From the NCBI RefSeq assembly GCF_051106095.1, contig NC_135787.1, forward strand, positions 177,131,501-177,195,500: 64,000 nt of DNA. Direction: 5' to 3'. Positions 25,561 through 37,550 of this stretch are shown in pieces. This DNA comes from Pogona vitticeps (Eukaryota > Chordata > Lepidosauria > Squamata > Agamidae). The notes beneath the pieces are model-generated. The model was not told the origin of the DNA, made no database searches, and saw nothing but the letters and a program-made list of their open reading frames with translations. Position numbers and translations under genes: made by a program. Within the stretch, counting starts at the first letter, position 1; each line of letters begins with the position of its first letter.

Positions 25561-26493
25561 GAGGGTGTTTTCTGCAGTCTGGGTGTGAGGAAAGGAGACC
25601 AAACACCTACACACGCACCTCATTTCTGGACTGGCCCGAGGTGTTATCTCCCTACACATATGAAGAGGTTTCTCAGTATATGGGGTTTTTTTCCAAGAGA
25701 AGGGCTATACTGTATCTCCATTTTACTGTATTTTTGAAGGGACATTCTCTAAGGCCTTATTCTGCATGCATTCCCTCACCATCTCTATCACCTATGAATA
25801 TATTGTAACAATATATTCTTCTAATTCTTCATATGCATGTTACACCCTCACCTACTGCTGCTTATCATTTGGGTTACTTGTGAATTTAACACATCATTCA
25901 GGAAAGAAAGCACTTATACCTACATGATGTAGTCTCACACTCTCCATATTACTTCAAGGGACTTAGCACTGGAAAACGTATTCTAAAGAGTATTCTCTTT
26001 AAGTATTTTGCTTACATTACCAAGGGGTGTATCAATAGTAGGATTATCGCGGACAGAGGGAGGGGATGCAGCTATGTACAAACCATTTATTTACCGTATA
26101 TCCCACCTTTCTTCTTAAAAAGATTCCGAGGTGTCTACAGAAATATAAATGTCCCACAAATGTCTGTTCTTGCTTCATATTATACTTGGATATGCCAGCA
26201 ATATAATTTGACTTGATTTGTTTTGACTTGCACACTGTAGTGGATGTGAACACATTTGGAACAGTTGTTCCTATGTCTGTACATCAACTGGCCCTCAGTC
26301 AGGTCACACAACTGTAATTAGTTGTCTTCTGGGGCAAAAACATAGCTTATAGACAGGCATATACATACTTACACATATTGCTGTTTTTCTTTTGCAAGCA
26401 ACATTTTAATACACCACCACCAACAACAACAACAACAATGACTTCACAGTAGGTTTAACTATCTAGAGAAATTCTTCACTTCCTGCTAGAGCT
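25561..26493. other. Unique intergenic sequence upstream of BICD1
   Basis: AT-rich sequence with no gene, no clear transposable element and only a short CAA repeat near 26420. May contain distal promoter elements, but none is recognisable. Confidence 0.5.
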
Positions 26494-26662
26494 GTTTGAA
26501 AGAGGACTACTTTACTTCAGACTCACCCAATAGAGTTTCCCCAATGTATTTCAAAACAAGTTTCTTTATCTAGAGAAACTTCACTTTCTTCTCTTGGGTA
26601 GAACTCTGTTGGTGTTTGCATAAGGCATGAATAATTTTCCACAATCTGCAGGTAATTGATGA
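26494..26662 (-). repeat. Copy 1 of an unclassified dispersed repeat
   Basis: Read on the minus strand this matches 61035-61190 (plus) closely: both have ATCAATTACCT, ATGCAAACACCAACAGAGTT, AGTGAAGTTTCTCTAGATAA and GGTGAGTCTGAAGTA. No terminal repeats, poly-A or known family signature were seen. It could be a piece of an old transposon or a conserved ancient repeat. Confidence 0.6.
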
Positions 26663-26744
26663 AGTGCCAGGGCACATTCATGGTTAAATGCATGGTTACA
26701 AGCCTGATTGTGCTCTGGCATCTCATCAGTTAGCTGTAACTATT

Positions 26745-27445
26745 TAATTTTTATTTTTATTATTTATTTATTTAAAATATTTTACCTCTCCTTTCTTTTT
26801 ATAGCGGACTCAGGGTGGTTTACATCATAAAAAACAATATTTAAAGCTAAAAACAGTATACAGCATATAAATATTAAAAATGGTGTAAAAACGGTAAACA
26901 AAAGAAGTAACAAAAAACATTCAAAGCAGTAAGGAACAACAATCTGTTCAAAAATGCCATTCAGGTGTGTCATTAAGGGGGGAACTGCCTGAAGAGAAAG
27001 GTCTATGTCTGCTTGCAGGAGGGACAGCAAAGATGGGAGTCAGCCTGGCCTCCTGTGAGAGGGAGTTCCAGAGTCTGGGAGCAGCAACAAAGAAAGCCCT
27101 CTCCTGACTCACCTCCAAACATACCTGTGAAGGTGGTGGTACTGAGAGAAAGGCCTCTCCTTATTATATTAACACCCAGGTAGGTTCATAAAGGGAGATG
27201 TGGCCTTTAAGATAGCTTGGTCCCAAGCTGTTTAGGGCTTTATAGATTAAAACCAATACTTTAAACTGTGCTTGAAAATGGATTGGCAGCAAATGGAGCT
27301 GCTGTACCAGGGACGTTATGTGATTCCTGTAATCAGCCCCAGTTAACAATCTGTCTGCAGTGTTTTGAACCCACTGAAGTTTCCGAACATTTTCCAGGGG
27401 CAGACCCACACAGAGTGCAGCAAGTTACACAAATCTTATGTTAAC
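26745..27445 (-). mobile_element. L2-type LINE, 3' part
   Basis: Minus-strand translation of 27164-27409 gives MGLPLENVRKLQWVQNTADR, then LHLLPIHFQAQFKVLVLIYK and ALNSLGPSYLKG, the end of L2 ORF2. The low-coordinate end is the 3' UTR with an A/T tail (TTATTTATTTATTTAAAAT) and GACTCAGGGTGGTTTACATC. 5'-truncated, decayed. Confidence 0.8.
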
Positions 27446-27552
27446 ACCAATAGAATTCTGCCCAATGTTTCCTGAAGCGATACTTGATACTACTTTACTT
27501 CGACCTCACCCATGTGCCCAGAATTGACACTGTTCCAATATGTAACTTCTTC

Positions 27553-27553
<1 letters not shown>

Positions 27554-27627
<74 letters not shown>

Positions 27628-27657
27628 TTGTTTTTATTTTTATTTTTATTTTTATTT

Positions 27658-27708
<51 letters not shown>

Positions 27709-27935
27709 TATCCCGCCTAACTGGTCGGGTCAGGACCACTCTAGGCGGCTAACAACAAAAATACTACTATAATAAAATTAATATATAAACAATTATGAAT
27801 AATAAAACATTACACAAAGTGAAAGGAACGATAAGAGACAGAAAGGGTGTCAGGAGCGTCAGGGATTATCTGATGGAAAGGCCTGCCTAAACAGCCATGT
27901 TTTTAATTGATTCTTAAAGATACCCAGTGAGGGGG
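27554..27935 (-). mobile_element. L2-type LINE 3' end with long compound microsatellite tail
   Basis: A TTG tract (about 27554-27625), then TTTTTA and TTTA repeats to about 27709, lead into a minus-strand L2-type 3' end: ATCCCGCCTAACTGG and GACCACTCTAGGCGGC. Further right, minus-strand reading gives the LKTWLFRQAFPSDNP end of ORF2 (about 27855-27905). The simple repeat is the expanded LINE tail. Confidence 0.7.
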
Positions 27936-28088
27936 ATTGTTTAGTTAAAAGAATTATACTGGCTTCAGATTTGTGTCTGGGCTTAATTCAAAGTAACACC
28001 AATTAGCTTTAAAATCATGTACTAGGATATCTGAGAGAACACTATGCTTGTACACTGAGCACTGAAAACTCTGATTTAAGATCCTCTT

Positions 28089-28449
28089 GTTGTTGTTTAG
28101 TCATTTAGTCGTGTCCGACTCTTCGTGACCCCACGGACCAGAGCACACCAGGCCCTCCTGTCTTCCACTGCCTCCCCAAGTTGGGTCAAATTCAATGACA
28201 CTGTCCAACCATCTCATCCTCTGTCGTCCCCTTCTCCTCTTGCCCTCACACTTTCCCAACATCACGGTCTTTTCCAGGGAGTCTTCTCTTCTCATGAGAT
28301 GGCCAAAGTATTGGAGCCTCAGCTTCAGGATCTGTCCTTCCAGTGAGCAGTCAGGGTTGATTTTCTTCAGAATGGATACGTTTGTTCTCCTTGCAGTCCA
28401 GGGGACTCTCAAGAGCCTCCTCCAGCACCACAAATCCTCTTTGTGTAAG
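28089..28449 (-). mobile_element. 5'-truncated Bov-B LINE with 10-bp target duplication
   Basis: Minus-strand translation contains MWCWRRLLRVPWTARRTNVS and LQYFGHLMRREDSLEKTVML, the Bov-B C-terminus, and ends with GTCGGACACGACTAAATGAC and a CAA tail. AGATCCTCTT flanks it on both sides (28079-28088 and 28450-28459), a target-primed insertion duplication. Confidence 0.9.
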
Positions 28450-28459
28450 AGATCCTCTT

Positions 28460-31029
28460 ACACATCCACAAATTATATGTCATTTGGCCTAAGTAAAGGC
28501 TATGGAACTCTCTATGAAGAGACACTTATTGTGTTTCCTGGCAAGGGACTTCCTTCCTTTCGGCCAGAACCTTGCCCTCCTTCTTAGAAAGCCTTTGAGA
28601 CCTTCAATATTTTAAAATTTTGCTGGTTTTCTTTTATTCTGCTGAAATTTGATTTAATGTAACTTCCACTCTCAGTCTTCTTGTTTTAATTATTCTCACA
28701 AGACTGACAACTCTTATTGTTTGTAGCCTCCCTTACTCTACTTGGGGATAAAGTAGAAATGTTCTAAATAAATAAAGGGGGGAAGAGCAGCAGAAATGTA
28801 AATAAATTCCTCTTCCTGTGTGTGACTTTGATCTTTCTGTCAATTTCTCCTTAAGTTCTGGTAGTTCCAGTCAAGGTGAAATCTCTCAGTTGAACTCAGT
28901 GAGACAGAAAAACTGCCTTCTCACAAGTAGGACAACCAACACAATCCAGAGTTAAACAGTATTCTTTTTAGGACTAACCATGGAGTGTTCTAGAGAAACT
29001 CAAAAGCTTCTGAGTATTGTTCTTGATTATAATTGCCTCACTATGAATTGTATTATTCCATGCAAATTCAGATTACCATATTCAAGAGCTGATGAGAAGG
29101 GGAATTTTAACAGTTGCAGTTTCTACTGCCAGTGGAACCCTTCAGCACCAAAACTTGATCTGAGGAAGCAATGGAGTGACATCAGCTGGCCTTGTTTCCA
29201 CATAGTTGATGGCCATACACCACCAGGGTTCAGCTAACATGATATGCATTCCTACATGCATGTATATCTAACTCCTCCCTACTCTGAGGCCTGAGACTAG
29301 AGTTTACACATTTGCTCCTAACCAGCCATTTTCTTAAGAATGAACTTAGGACAGTTTACACAATGTTTTCCAGACCTCTGGGTATGTAATAATTCTTCCT
29401 TCTATATCATAAGGGTATACTTTAAGACCAATTAAAAGATGTTTGTCTGCTTGATTGTGAGAAATTGTATTAGGCTTTAAACAGACAAGTAGTGTTGTTT
29501 TTGTTTTTCACAGAAGCAGAAAAATATAGCTTTTGCCTCCCTCTATCTGTACAATCTATCTGTTGGTCAACTTTTGCCTCTGGTAATATTGGTTTTTCGT
29601 GTGGAATTTAAATAAATTAAAATGTGCAAAACTCTTTTTCCAAAACAAAAGTAAGCCCTACACCACAGTTCTTTTCCCAGACTGCTTTCTGTTCTGGAAG
29701 CACATAGACACAAAACCAATAATCCTCTGTCGTGAGACTTTGATTATTACCATCTGTGTTCCCATAGTATCATAGCAACCTTTTCATAAAATACCTCATC
29801 AGATAGGCACATCACATCCAGTGCTTCTTTGAAAAGGTGTTATCTGAAAGCCACAGTCTATGATGTCTGATTTTTAATAATGTATATGATTGCTAAACAA
29901 ACAAAACAAGTATAGTATGAACAAACCATAAGTATTTTTGTTGTATCGTTATGCCTCCCATTTATACTCACTTCTGCTATGACAAATGATGAAAAATTAT
30001 GATGCCATTTTAAATCTTTTGTTTTGTTCTGTCTTTTTCTTCCAGGCATGTTTCAGCAGTGGGCGCAGTACTGACTATGCTGTTATAAATAGAAACGGAG
30101 ACTCATTCTATCAGTTTGCTCACTGGCATGGACAAGAATACATCCTATAGAGTTCACCTGCTATTTTACAAGCTGGTTGTCTCTGAATAATGGTTTGGTC
30201 CAATCACAGAGGAATTGTTTTATAATTTTCCTCACATCAGTCTGGGAAAGTTAGAAGCATCATTCAGCTGGGAGAAAAGTATACCTTTTGTCACTGACAC
30301 AAATACCTCACTACTTTGACTATTTTGCCTTTTCTTTGTAAAGTAAATATCAGAGGACTTAAAATAACTTGATTGTATTGTAGGAAGGAAAGTATTTATT
30401 TCAGGAATATGATGTAACTATTTTTCTCTTTAAATAGTCTCTGAACTTAGGAACAAGCAAAGACTCTATTTTCACCACTGCAAACAATTTTTATTAAACA
30501 GAAATCAATGCTAGAATTATTGATGGAGAGGGGAAGGGACAAGTTAATTAACTCCACATGCCCTAACCCTGAGTGACCCATAACAAATCAGCTCATGTCA
30601 CATTCCCACTCCTGCTTAGCTGCACTGAATTGAAAGATCTATGTACTGTTTTCCTAAATGTTATTTGTTGATGCCTGTTGTGATAGAAGTCTGCAAAAAG
30701 AAAAAGAGAACACAGAAAAATTAATTGCCCCAAGATAATTATCAAGTGATAGTCTACAATGAGTGGCACAACATGGTAGGGGTTCACTGTGGGTTTTTCT
30801 TTCCAATAATGAAGTTCTTGCTGACTAAAGAAATATCTGTACTAACCTATATCCTCCATGCTTGGTGACAATGTTCACAGAGGTCTCATTTTATTATAGG
30901 CTAGGAAACTATTCTCTCACCATTGCCTTAATTCCACAAATCAAGAATTTATTAATTGTTTTTGTATTCATATTCTTAACTTTCACAAAGCAAAGAAGCA
31001 AGCATAGAAATTAAAAGGCTAAGTAGGAA
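28460..31029. other. Unique intergenic sequence
   Basis: About 2.5 kb of AT-rich sequence in which I recognise no gene, no transposable element end and no long repeat. Short open frames occur but have no splice context or recognisable protein. Confidence 0.45.
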
Positions 31030-31404
31030 TTAAAAGGCTAAATAGCAGACAGGCACTGTTAACCAAATGCCCTTGATTAATTGATAATCAGCAAGTGTGA
31101 CCACCTCTATAAAGGTTAAGTTTTAGCAGTTTGCTCGTCTAAAGCATTCAGATGTGTGTTAACACAATGCCAAGGAGAAAACACATCAGCAATGAACGTA
31201 GAGAAGCAATTGTTGCTGCCCATCAGTCGGGGAAGGGTTACAAGGCCATTTCCAAACAATTTAAAGTCCATCATTCTACACTGAGGAAGATTTCACAAGT
31301 GGAAAATATTCAAGGTAGTTGCCAGTCTTCCCAGAAGTGGATGCCCAAGCAAATTCACCTCAAGCTCACCCCAAGCTCAGACCATGCAATGCTCAGAGAA
31401 ACTG

Positions 31405-31467
<63 letters not shown>

Positions 31468-31860
31468 ATAAAAGAATAGGTGGAAAGGAAAAGAATCAAG
31501 GTGTTGCAATGGGCCAGTCAAAGTCAAGACCCAATCCAATTGAAATGCCGTGAAGGAACCTTAAGCGAACTCTGAATATACAAATGCCTGCAAACCTCAG
31601 TGAACTGATGCAATGTTGTAAAGAAGAGTGGGCCAAAATTCTTCCACAATGATGTGAAAGTCTGATAAAATCAAATAGAAAATTATTACTTCATGTTATT
31701 GTTGCTAAAAGTGGTTCTACAAGCTATTGAATCATAAGGTGTACTTAGTTTTTCACACACAGCTTTTTCATTTTGGCTTTATTTTTTGTAAAATAAGCAA
31801 TGACACAATATGACATGATATGAAATGTGTTGTTAATCTGAGGTTGTATTTACCTAATTT
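31030..31860 (+). mobile_element. Tc1-like transposon remnant with transposase N-terminus and ATC microsatellite
   Basis: The frame from 31167 starts MPRRKHISNERREAIVAAHQ then SGKGYKAISKQFKVHHSTLR, the first helix-turn-helix of a Tc1-family transposase. It stays in the vicinity of the DNA-binding domain (MLRETA near 31395) and then runs into an ATC tract (31408-31467) coding for a Ser run. After it, GTGTTGCAATGGGCCAGTCA resembles the [13 protein letters not shown] motif next to the catalytic Glu, followed by the 3' end of the gene (about 31500-31680). The central catalytic region with the two Asp is deleted, and the remainder is frameshifted. Inactive; its terminal inverted repeats are not recognisable. 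Confidence 0.75.
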
Positions 31861-32177
31861 TCAGACCTCTTAAGCACTGGTGCACTAGTCTTAATTGCCA
31901 AATGCACTCCTGACCACCGCTGATACCTGTGCATCCAGGCTCAGGGAAGAATCCAGGAGCTGCACACCTGTTTTTTCAATGGGAGTGTAACTCCATCCAG
32001 TGCCCACTGCATCTCTATTTCTTAATCTGCCTTTTGACGGATCAGGAGCACTTCTGTCTTGTCTGGATTTAGTTTCAGTTTATTCACCCTCATCCAGTCC
32101 ATTATTGATACTGAACACTGATCTAGAACCGAAGCAGCTTTCTTGGACAAGGAGAGGTAGAATTGGGTGCAACATAC

Positions 32178-32391
32178 TCTCTAATTTTCACCCTGGCTGG
32201 GCAGGTATCTGCCTCTCATGCACGCAACTCCACCCCTGTGTGCGTGCACGTCTCCACCCGCCCCCCACATGTTGGATTCCGTTGCAACTGGAACATAACA
32301 TGATTGATGAACAGAGGAGGAAGACAGTTACATGGAGGAAAGCGGAGTCACGCGCATGCGAATGTGCAGGCAACTTGGCAAAACCCTTGGT
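32178..32391. mobile_element. Unclassified insertion inside the L2
   Basis: About 214 bases not explained by L2, starting TCTCTAATTTTCACCCTGG and including the mixed purine/pyrimidine run GTGTGCGTGCACG and CACGCGCATGCG. Flanking sequence TTGGGTGCAACATACT (left) resembles TTGGGTGTCATCCATATACT (right), a possible imperfect duplication. No terminal motif or family recognised. Confidence 0.35.
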
Positions 32392-32674
32392 TGGGTGTCA
32401 TCCATATACTGATGATATCAAATCCCAAAACCCTAGATAATCTTTCCCAATGGTTTTGTGTAGGTGTTTAATAACATAGGAGACAAATCAGAACCCTAGA
32501 GGACCCCACAGGTCAGCAGCCAGGTTGTTGAACATGGCTCCCCCAGCACTACCACCTGAGTTTTCTCCTCCAAGTAGGACTGAAGTCGCCATAAAACAAT
32601 GCCTCCAAGTCCCATTCAAGTGATACAGGTTATAGCACTGAATTCCACTGAGAGGTCCAGCAAAATCAACAGGA

Positions 32675-33004
32675 ACACAGATTTTATCATTATTATTATT
32701 GTTTTATTATCAATAGTGTTGCATTTTGTTTTAAGTTGTTAATCAGTTATTCTTTGTATTGTTGTTTTATAATGATGGAATTTGTAAACTGCCCAGAGTA
32801 GCCTTAGCAGCCAGATGGGCAGTATAAAAACCAACCAACCAACCAACCAACCAACCAACCAACCAACCAACCAACCAACCAACCAACCAACCAACCAACC
32901 AACCAACCAACCAACCAACCAACCAACCAACCAACCAACCAACCAACCAACCAACCAACCAACCAACCAACCAACCAACCAACCAACCAACCAACCAACC
33001 AACC
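32675..33004 (+). mobile_element. L2-type 3' end with 175-bp AACC tract, inserted in an opposite L2
   Basis: Plus-strand 3' UTR (TTTGTAAACTGCCCAGAGTA, CAGATGGGCAGTATAAAAA) followed by about 44 units of CCAA (about 32830-33004). The tail has expanded to a pure tetranucleotide array. The open frames through it (NQPT / GWLV repeats) are by-products of the repeat, not genes. Confidence 0.8.
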
Positions 33005-33399
33005 AGATCCCCTATCCAGTTCCCAGCATAGGTCATCTACCAAGGCGACCAAAGCTGTCTCTGTCCCATAACCAGGCCTGAAGCCAGATTGAAATAGATC
33101 TGGACAATCTGTCTCATCTAGAAACCTCTGGAGATGAGAGGCCACAACCTGCTCTAGCACCTTCCCTGAGAAAGGGATATTAGATACTGGCTGGTAATTA
33201 TTCAGTAATGTGGGATTCAAAGAGGGCTTTTTAAACAATGGTTTGGCTCTTATTTCTAGCTGCAGAATTTTGCTTTAGAGTCCTGTGTGGTGCTTCTGCT
33301 GTAACCATCTCTTCAGATTCCTGAAGTGTTTTTAAAAAATGGTTTTTTAACAAAGGAAATTGTTCAAATATAAAGCATACCTGCCTTGGGCCCCAGCCT

Positions 33400-33545
33400 T
33401 CCACAGGTAATTACATACATGTGTTTCAGAATTTCCTGCTGGTGGGCTTCCCATGGGTAACTGGTTGGCCATTGCATGGACAGAAGGCTGAGCTAGGCAA
33501 GCCTTTGGTCTGATCTAGTGTGATGGTTCTTTTGTTGTGAAGTGA
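33400..33545 (+). mobile_element. CR1-type 3' end fragment
   Basis: Contains ACTGGTTGGCCATTGCATGG, GGCTGAGCTAGGC and TTTGGTCTGATCTAGTGTGA, resembling the CR1-like 3' end 'GGCCTTTGGTCTGATCCAG'. No coding capacity. Confidence 0.6.
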
Positions 33546-35167
33546 CAGGAGCAACAGCAGCTACTACTGCTCTTTGCCTTTTCCACATGGGTACAGGGAA
33601 ATAACAGGGGAGGAATCACACATCAAAAGAAAGAACTAACTGGTCAGAAGAGTGGTAGTAATCAGAACATAACCACCAGTAGTTTCTGATGTCTTTTCTA
33701 GATAATGTTTTCTAGTCAGTGCCAACCATGCCAAGCCCTGACAGCAAGCATAGGTTTGGAGTTTAATTCGAGAAGTAAAATGTTGTCTGAAAATTATGTT
33801 GATTTACACAAGAGCCAGAATCCTGTTCACTGTTAATGAAGTGAAATGCTTCATTAACAGTCAACATGCTAGTTCTGTTCATTCACCCAGCTTGCCTTTG
33901 TGCAGGAAGAGATTGCCTACTTGAACAAACAAAGCTTCCATGTGCACAAGAAAGTATGAAATACCTCATTGTGCAAATGCCAAAAAACTCCAACTGCTAG
34001 TGCTAGGGTCTGATACACAAATATTTTGCTGCTGAGTCTGCCATTTTTAACCAAAGTAGAAAATGTCACAGATTTTTGCTTAGCAACTGTTGAAAAAATT
34101 ACTAACTCTAGAAAATAGCATTTGCTATGATTATGTATTGCCAATTTAAATGTTTTCATTGTTCTATGCAGCTTTTTTTTTACGGACATTGTTCAATAAC
34201 AATTTGATGCACACGACAGTACATTTATAGTGGTCCTTTATGCTTCAGATTTTTATTGAATCATGTCCCTGAGAAAAATATGTCTAGAAAAATTTAATCA
34301 TTCAAATCTGCAATGGATTGTTTGAATTTAGTTTTTGGATAAGAACACTAAGTTCACTGTTCCTTATTGCCTTTGGCCTTTTCTTTACAGTACAAAAAGG
34401 CTGTTTTTGAAAGGCCCTTTGCTATTTTGCACCCCATTTTGGCAAATGGCAAAATGACATCATGCAAAAAGCTTGGTCTCTCTTTATTTTCCTTGTGCAG
34501 ACTTGGTATCTTCTGTTTCCTTGATATAAACCAGAATTTTGAAATCCAGCTTCTGAAGAACTTCCCAAAGGGGATTAACAAAATCCTTGGTATTCCCTTT
34601 TGCTGCTTTTATCAAAATTGCTATATTGTTGTCTCTATCTTTTTCCTGCAGTTATACAGCATGTAATGAAATGTTGAGAAATATCCAACATTTGAAGGAT
34701 TTTCCTCCTCTCCTTCATATTATTACCACCCTACATCCAGCCTACGCAGAATGTATGGAGTACAGAGATAGAAGGCTCATGAACCCACCCCTCAGAGCTA
34801 AGACATAGACAACTACTTAAAACATGTCAAGAGCTGGAAAGCAAGAGGCCTAACCCAGTAAACAAAATGGACAGTCAGAGATCAGCACTCACAGAGCTGA
34901 GGCATCAATGAGATACCAACCAATGACCAAGCAGAAATCAGAACCAAATGGCAAAATAGACACAAGCACTGAAGAACAAGCCTAAAAACTGATCAATGGG
35001 TGAAGTCATGGGCCATGTGGATTAAACAGCAAGCCAAGAAGACTAAACTGCTAAGCCAAAGATCAGGATCAAAGCCAAAGTAAAGAGTTCATAGGAGCAC
35101 ATCAGAACCAGAAAGACTTTTTAAAAAATAGACAGGGGATTCAGGGCTAAACCATGTGCTACAGGTA
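33546..35167. other. Unique intergenic sequence
   Basis: AT-rich with no gene or clear mobile element. The stretch 34810-35160 is purine-rich with many AGCCAAG/AGAACC-like short words, but shows no ordered repeat. Confidence 0.4.
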
Positions 35168-35176
35168 TTTTATCAT

Positions 35177-35511
35177 TGTTGTTGTTTAGTTATTAAGTCG
35201 TGTCCGACTCTTTGTGACCTCATTGACTAGAGCACACCAGGCCCTCCTGTCTTCCACTGCCTCCCAGAGTTGGGTCAAATTCATCAGTGTAGCTTCAATG
35301 ACACTGTCCGACCATATCATCCACTGTCGTCCCCTTCTCCTCTTGCCCTCACACTTTCCCAACATCACGGTCTTTTCCAGGGAGTCTTCTCTTCTCATGA
35401 GATGGCCAAAGTATTGGAGCCTCAGCTTCAGGATCTGTCCTTCCAGTGAGCACTCAAGGTTGATTTCCTTTAGAACAGATAGGTTTGATCTCCTTGCAAT
35501 CCAGGGGAGTT
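35177..35511 (-). mobile_element. 5'-truncated Bov-B LINE with 9-bp target duplication
   Basis: Minus-strand translation has NLSVLKEINLECSLEGQILK, LQYFGHLMRREDSLEKTVML and KSRTRLNN; the element ends GTCGGACACGACTTAATAAC plus a CAA tail. TTTTATCAT flanks it at 35168-35176 and 35512-35520. Confidence 0.9.
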
Positions 35512-35520
35512 TTTTATCAT

Positions 35521-36668
35521 GAGATAATTTCTTAAGTGTTGAAAACATCTGATAGTAACAGCAGGAGATTTTCATGTCTCATGTGTTTTGTACATTTGCT
35601 TGCTTCTTTTGTGACTAGGGAGCTAAACACAATGATCATTTGGAATAATTGTTATTGTTTTCTCATGAAGGTCTACCAGAATCATATCTCTAGAACACTA
35701 ACAGATTTTAACTTCTAATGATGAATTCTCTGTAATATATATTACTGCCCTCACAGAACTACACAGGCAAGTGCTGAAGGCAACACTTACAGCTCACTAC
35801 AGAGGACAAATATGCAGACATGAAGCAGTTCCCAGTTCAACTCCCAGTAAGTTCTTACAGTACTGTACTTCATATCTGCATGACCTAATGGGCTCTACCC
35901 ACACTTCCTCTTAGCATACAATATCTTCTTTATCTGTGAGAATGATGGGAGGAAATGAAAACTCATAAAGCACAGTGTTGCTTCATTGCTTGCAGTGTAA
36001 AGGCAGCCTCACCACTTCTGTCCCTCTCTGTAGAATGTTCAACTGTATACCACACATGGATCATGTGTCCTGCATGTTTGAGGCAAAGAGAATTTTCTGT
36101 TCACATCTACTCAATTCATCTACTGACATCTATTACTACTGCAGAATGCTAGTAAACATATGCCAGTCTGTTTACTAAGATGTTTGCAGTAGAATAGAAT
36201 TCTGTCCTGTATAGCAATTTAATAGAATTTTCAATGTTATCTTTTAAAAGATGCATAGATTTATTTAGGGATAAAATTTCATGAAGCAGAATCCACATCA
36301 TCAAATATATATGCCTTGCAAACAAAACAGCCAATGCTTTCATTGCTGTAACTGCTTCTGCCAATATTCTAGGATCAGATGTAGATGCTGAAGAACCAGC
36401 CTTCATTAAATTTCCTTATGGAATGACTACTGTCCTTGCTTTAAAAGAAGAGATTGTAAAATCTTTAAAGGAATATTGTGTTCTTTTTTTAAAAAAATAA
36501 TATCTTCATCGCTGCTAGCAAGGTATTTCTTATTTTAAATGGACCTACTGTATCTTCTTTTAAATTTGCTTCTGAGCTAACTGATTATTTTAAAAATAAG
36601 AGCTAAAATATGCTTTCCCCCTAAATGCTCAGATATGCTGAAATCTAAGGAATCTCTTATACATCAAT
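35521..36668. other. Unique intergenic sequence
   Basis: AT-rich; no gene, splice-flanked open frame or mobile element recognised. Confidence 0.4.
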
Positions 36669-36698
36669 GGCTGAAATCCTGTTCATTAGCCTCGTAAG

Positions 36699-37550
36699 CA
36701 GAGATGGGGGTATTCTTATTCATATACAAATACAAATACCTCCCACAGCTGGACATAACAAGGGTCCAGCCCCAGGGGGACACAATTAGGATCTGGCCCC
36801 ATCCATTCATGTTTCTGGACATGGTGGCAGCCTTGGTCAGCCTTCCAGTTGCTCCCAAAGCACTGCTCTCTTTCCGCTCATCCAGCCATTCAGCATCTGT
36901 GCAGGGAAACTCATCCTCCCTCCACCTGACTGGAGTTGGCTAGATGAGCGGAAAGAGAGTAGCGGTCTCGGAGTGATTGGAAGGCTGACCAAGGCTGCCG
37001 CCACTGCCAGACGCATGAGTGGCCGGTCTGGCCCCAGGGACTGGACCCTTGTTAAGTCCAGCTGTGTAGGGGTATTCCTATTCATATACAAATACAGTGG
37101 TGCCTCGCTTAACGAGCGCACCATACAACGACGAAATCGCATAGCAATCCCTTTTTTGGGATTGCTAATGCGATCGCTCAACGTTGTTTAGATAGGGCGA
37201 AACTCGCTTTGCGAAGATCGGCAAGCGTTTCGCTTACCGATCTTCGCAAAACGAAGCCCCAATGATCAGCTGTTAGGAGGACAAAATGGCCGCTGGAAGC
37301 CCCAAAATGGCCGCGCGCAGCGTTTTCGCGCCCTCCCCTTGCTTAACGAGGGCGCGAAAATGGCTGCCGGCCATAGGTAGCATCGCTGAACGGTGAGTTT
37401 TCGGCCCATTTGGAATGCATTAAACGATGTTTAATGCATTCCAATGGGTTTTTTTGATCCGTTCAGAGATGTTTCGCTATAGCGAAGGTTAATCCGGAAC
37501 GGATTAACCTCGCTATGCGAGGCACCACTGTACAAATACCCCCATCTCTA
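36699..37550. mobile_element. Snapback hAT-like element, itself split by a Tigger-like MITE
   Basis: Left end CAGAGATGGGGGTATTC, right end AATACCCCCATCTCTA. Flanks CTCGTAAG and CTAATAAG (36691-36698, 37551-37558) look like an 8-base duplication with two changes. Apart from the nested MITE at 37095-37530 the element is one long palindrome: AACAAGGGTCCAGCCCC, GCCTTGGTCAGCCTTCCA and TCTTTCCGCTCATC on the left face GATGAGCGGAAAGA, TGGAAGGCTGACCAAGGC and GGACCCTTGTT on the right. No coding capacity. Confidence 0.75.
37095..37530. mobile_element. Tigger-like MITE, innermost layer of a nest
   Basis: Starts CAGTGGTGCCTCGCTTAACG and ends CGCTATGCGAGGCACCACTG with TA duplicated on both sides (37093-37094, 37531-37532). 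The interior has AAAATGGCCGC motifs and an inverted pair around CGAAGATCGG... / CCGATCTTCG. Confidence 0.85.

Larger units (their letters stand above)
31870..33240 (-). mobile_element. L2-type LINE reverse transcriptase region, interrupted twice
   Basis: On the minus strand 33005-33238 reads NNYQPVSNIPFSGKVLEQVV and [21 protein letters not shown]2 reverse transcriptase. After the insertion at 32675-33004 it continues (LLDLS, then a diverged GVLQGSDLSPMLLN near 32500), a YxDD-equivalent region near 32400, and the C-terminal part to 31870 (the stretch around CATCCAGGCTCAGGGA). A second insertion, about 32178-32391, splits it. Many substitutions and frameshifts; inactive. Confidence 0.75.

Noticed and set aside
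25208-25588. Open frame of 126 codons beside BICD1
   Set aside because: Lies in the CpG island, overlaps other frames on both strands, Pro/Ala/Arg-rich from composition; no splice or start context of a gene.
27484-27772. Open frames of poly-Leu and poly-Cys
   Set aside because: Direct translation of a TTG microsatellite and TTTA tail.
32739-33238. Long open frames of GWLV and NQPT repeats
   Set aside because: They are translations of the AACC tetranucleotide array, open in several frames because the unit has no stop; not genes.
33917-34189. 90-codon minus-strand open frame
   Set aside because: No recognisable protein features, no splice sites at its ends, and AT-rich chance composition.
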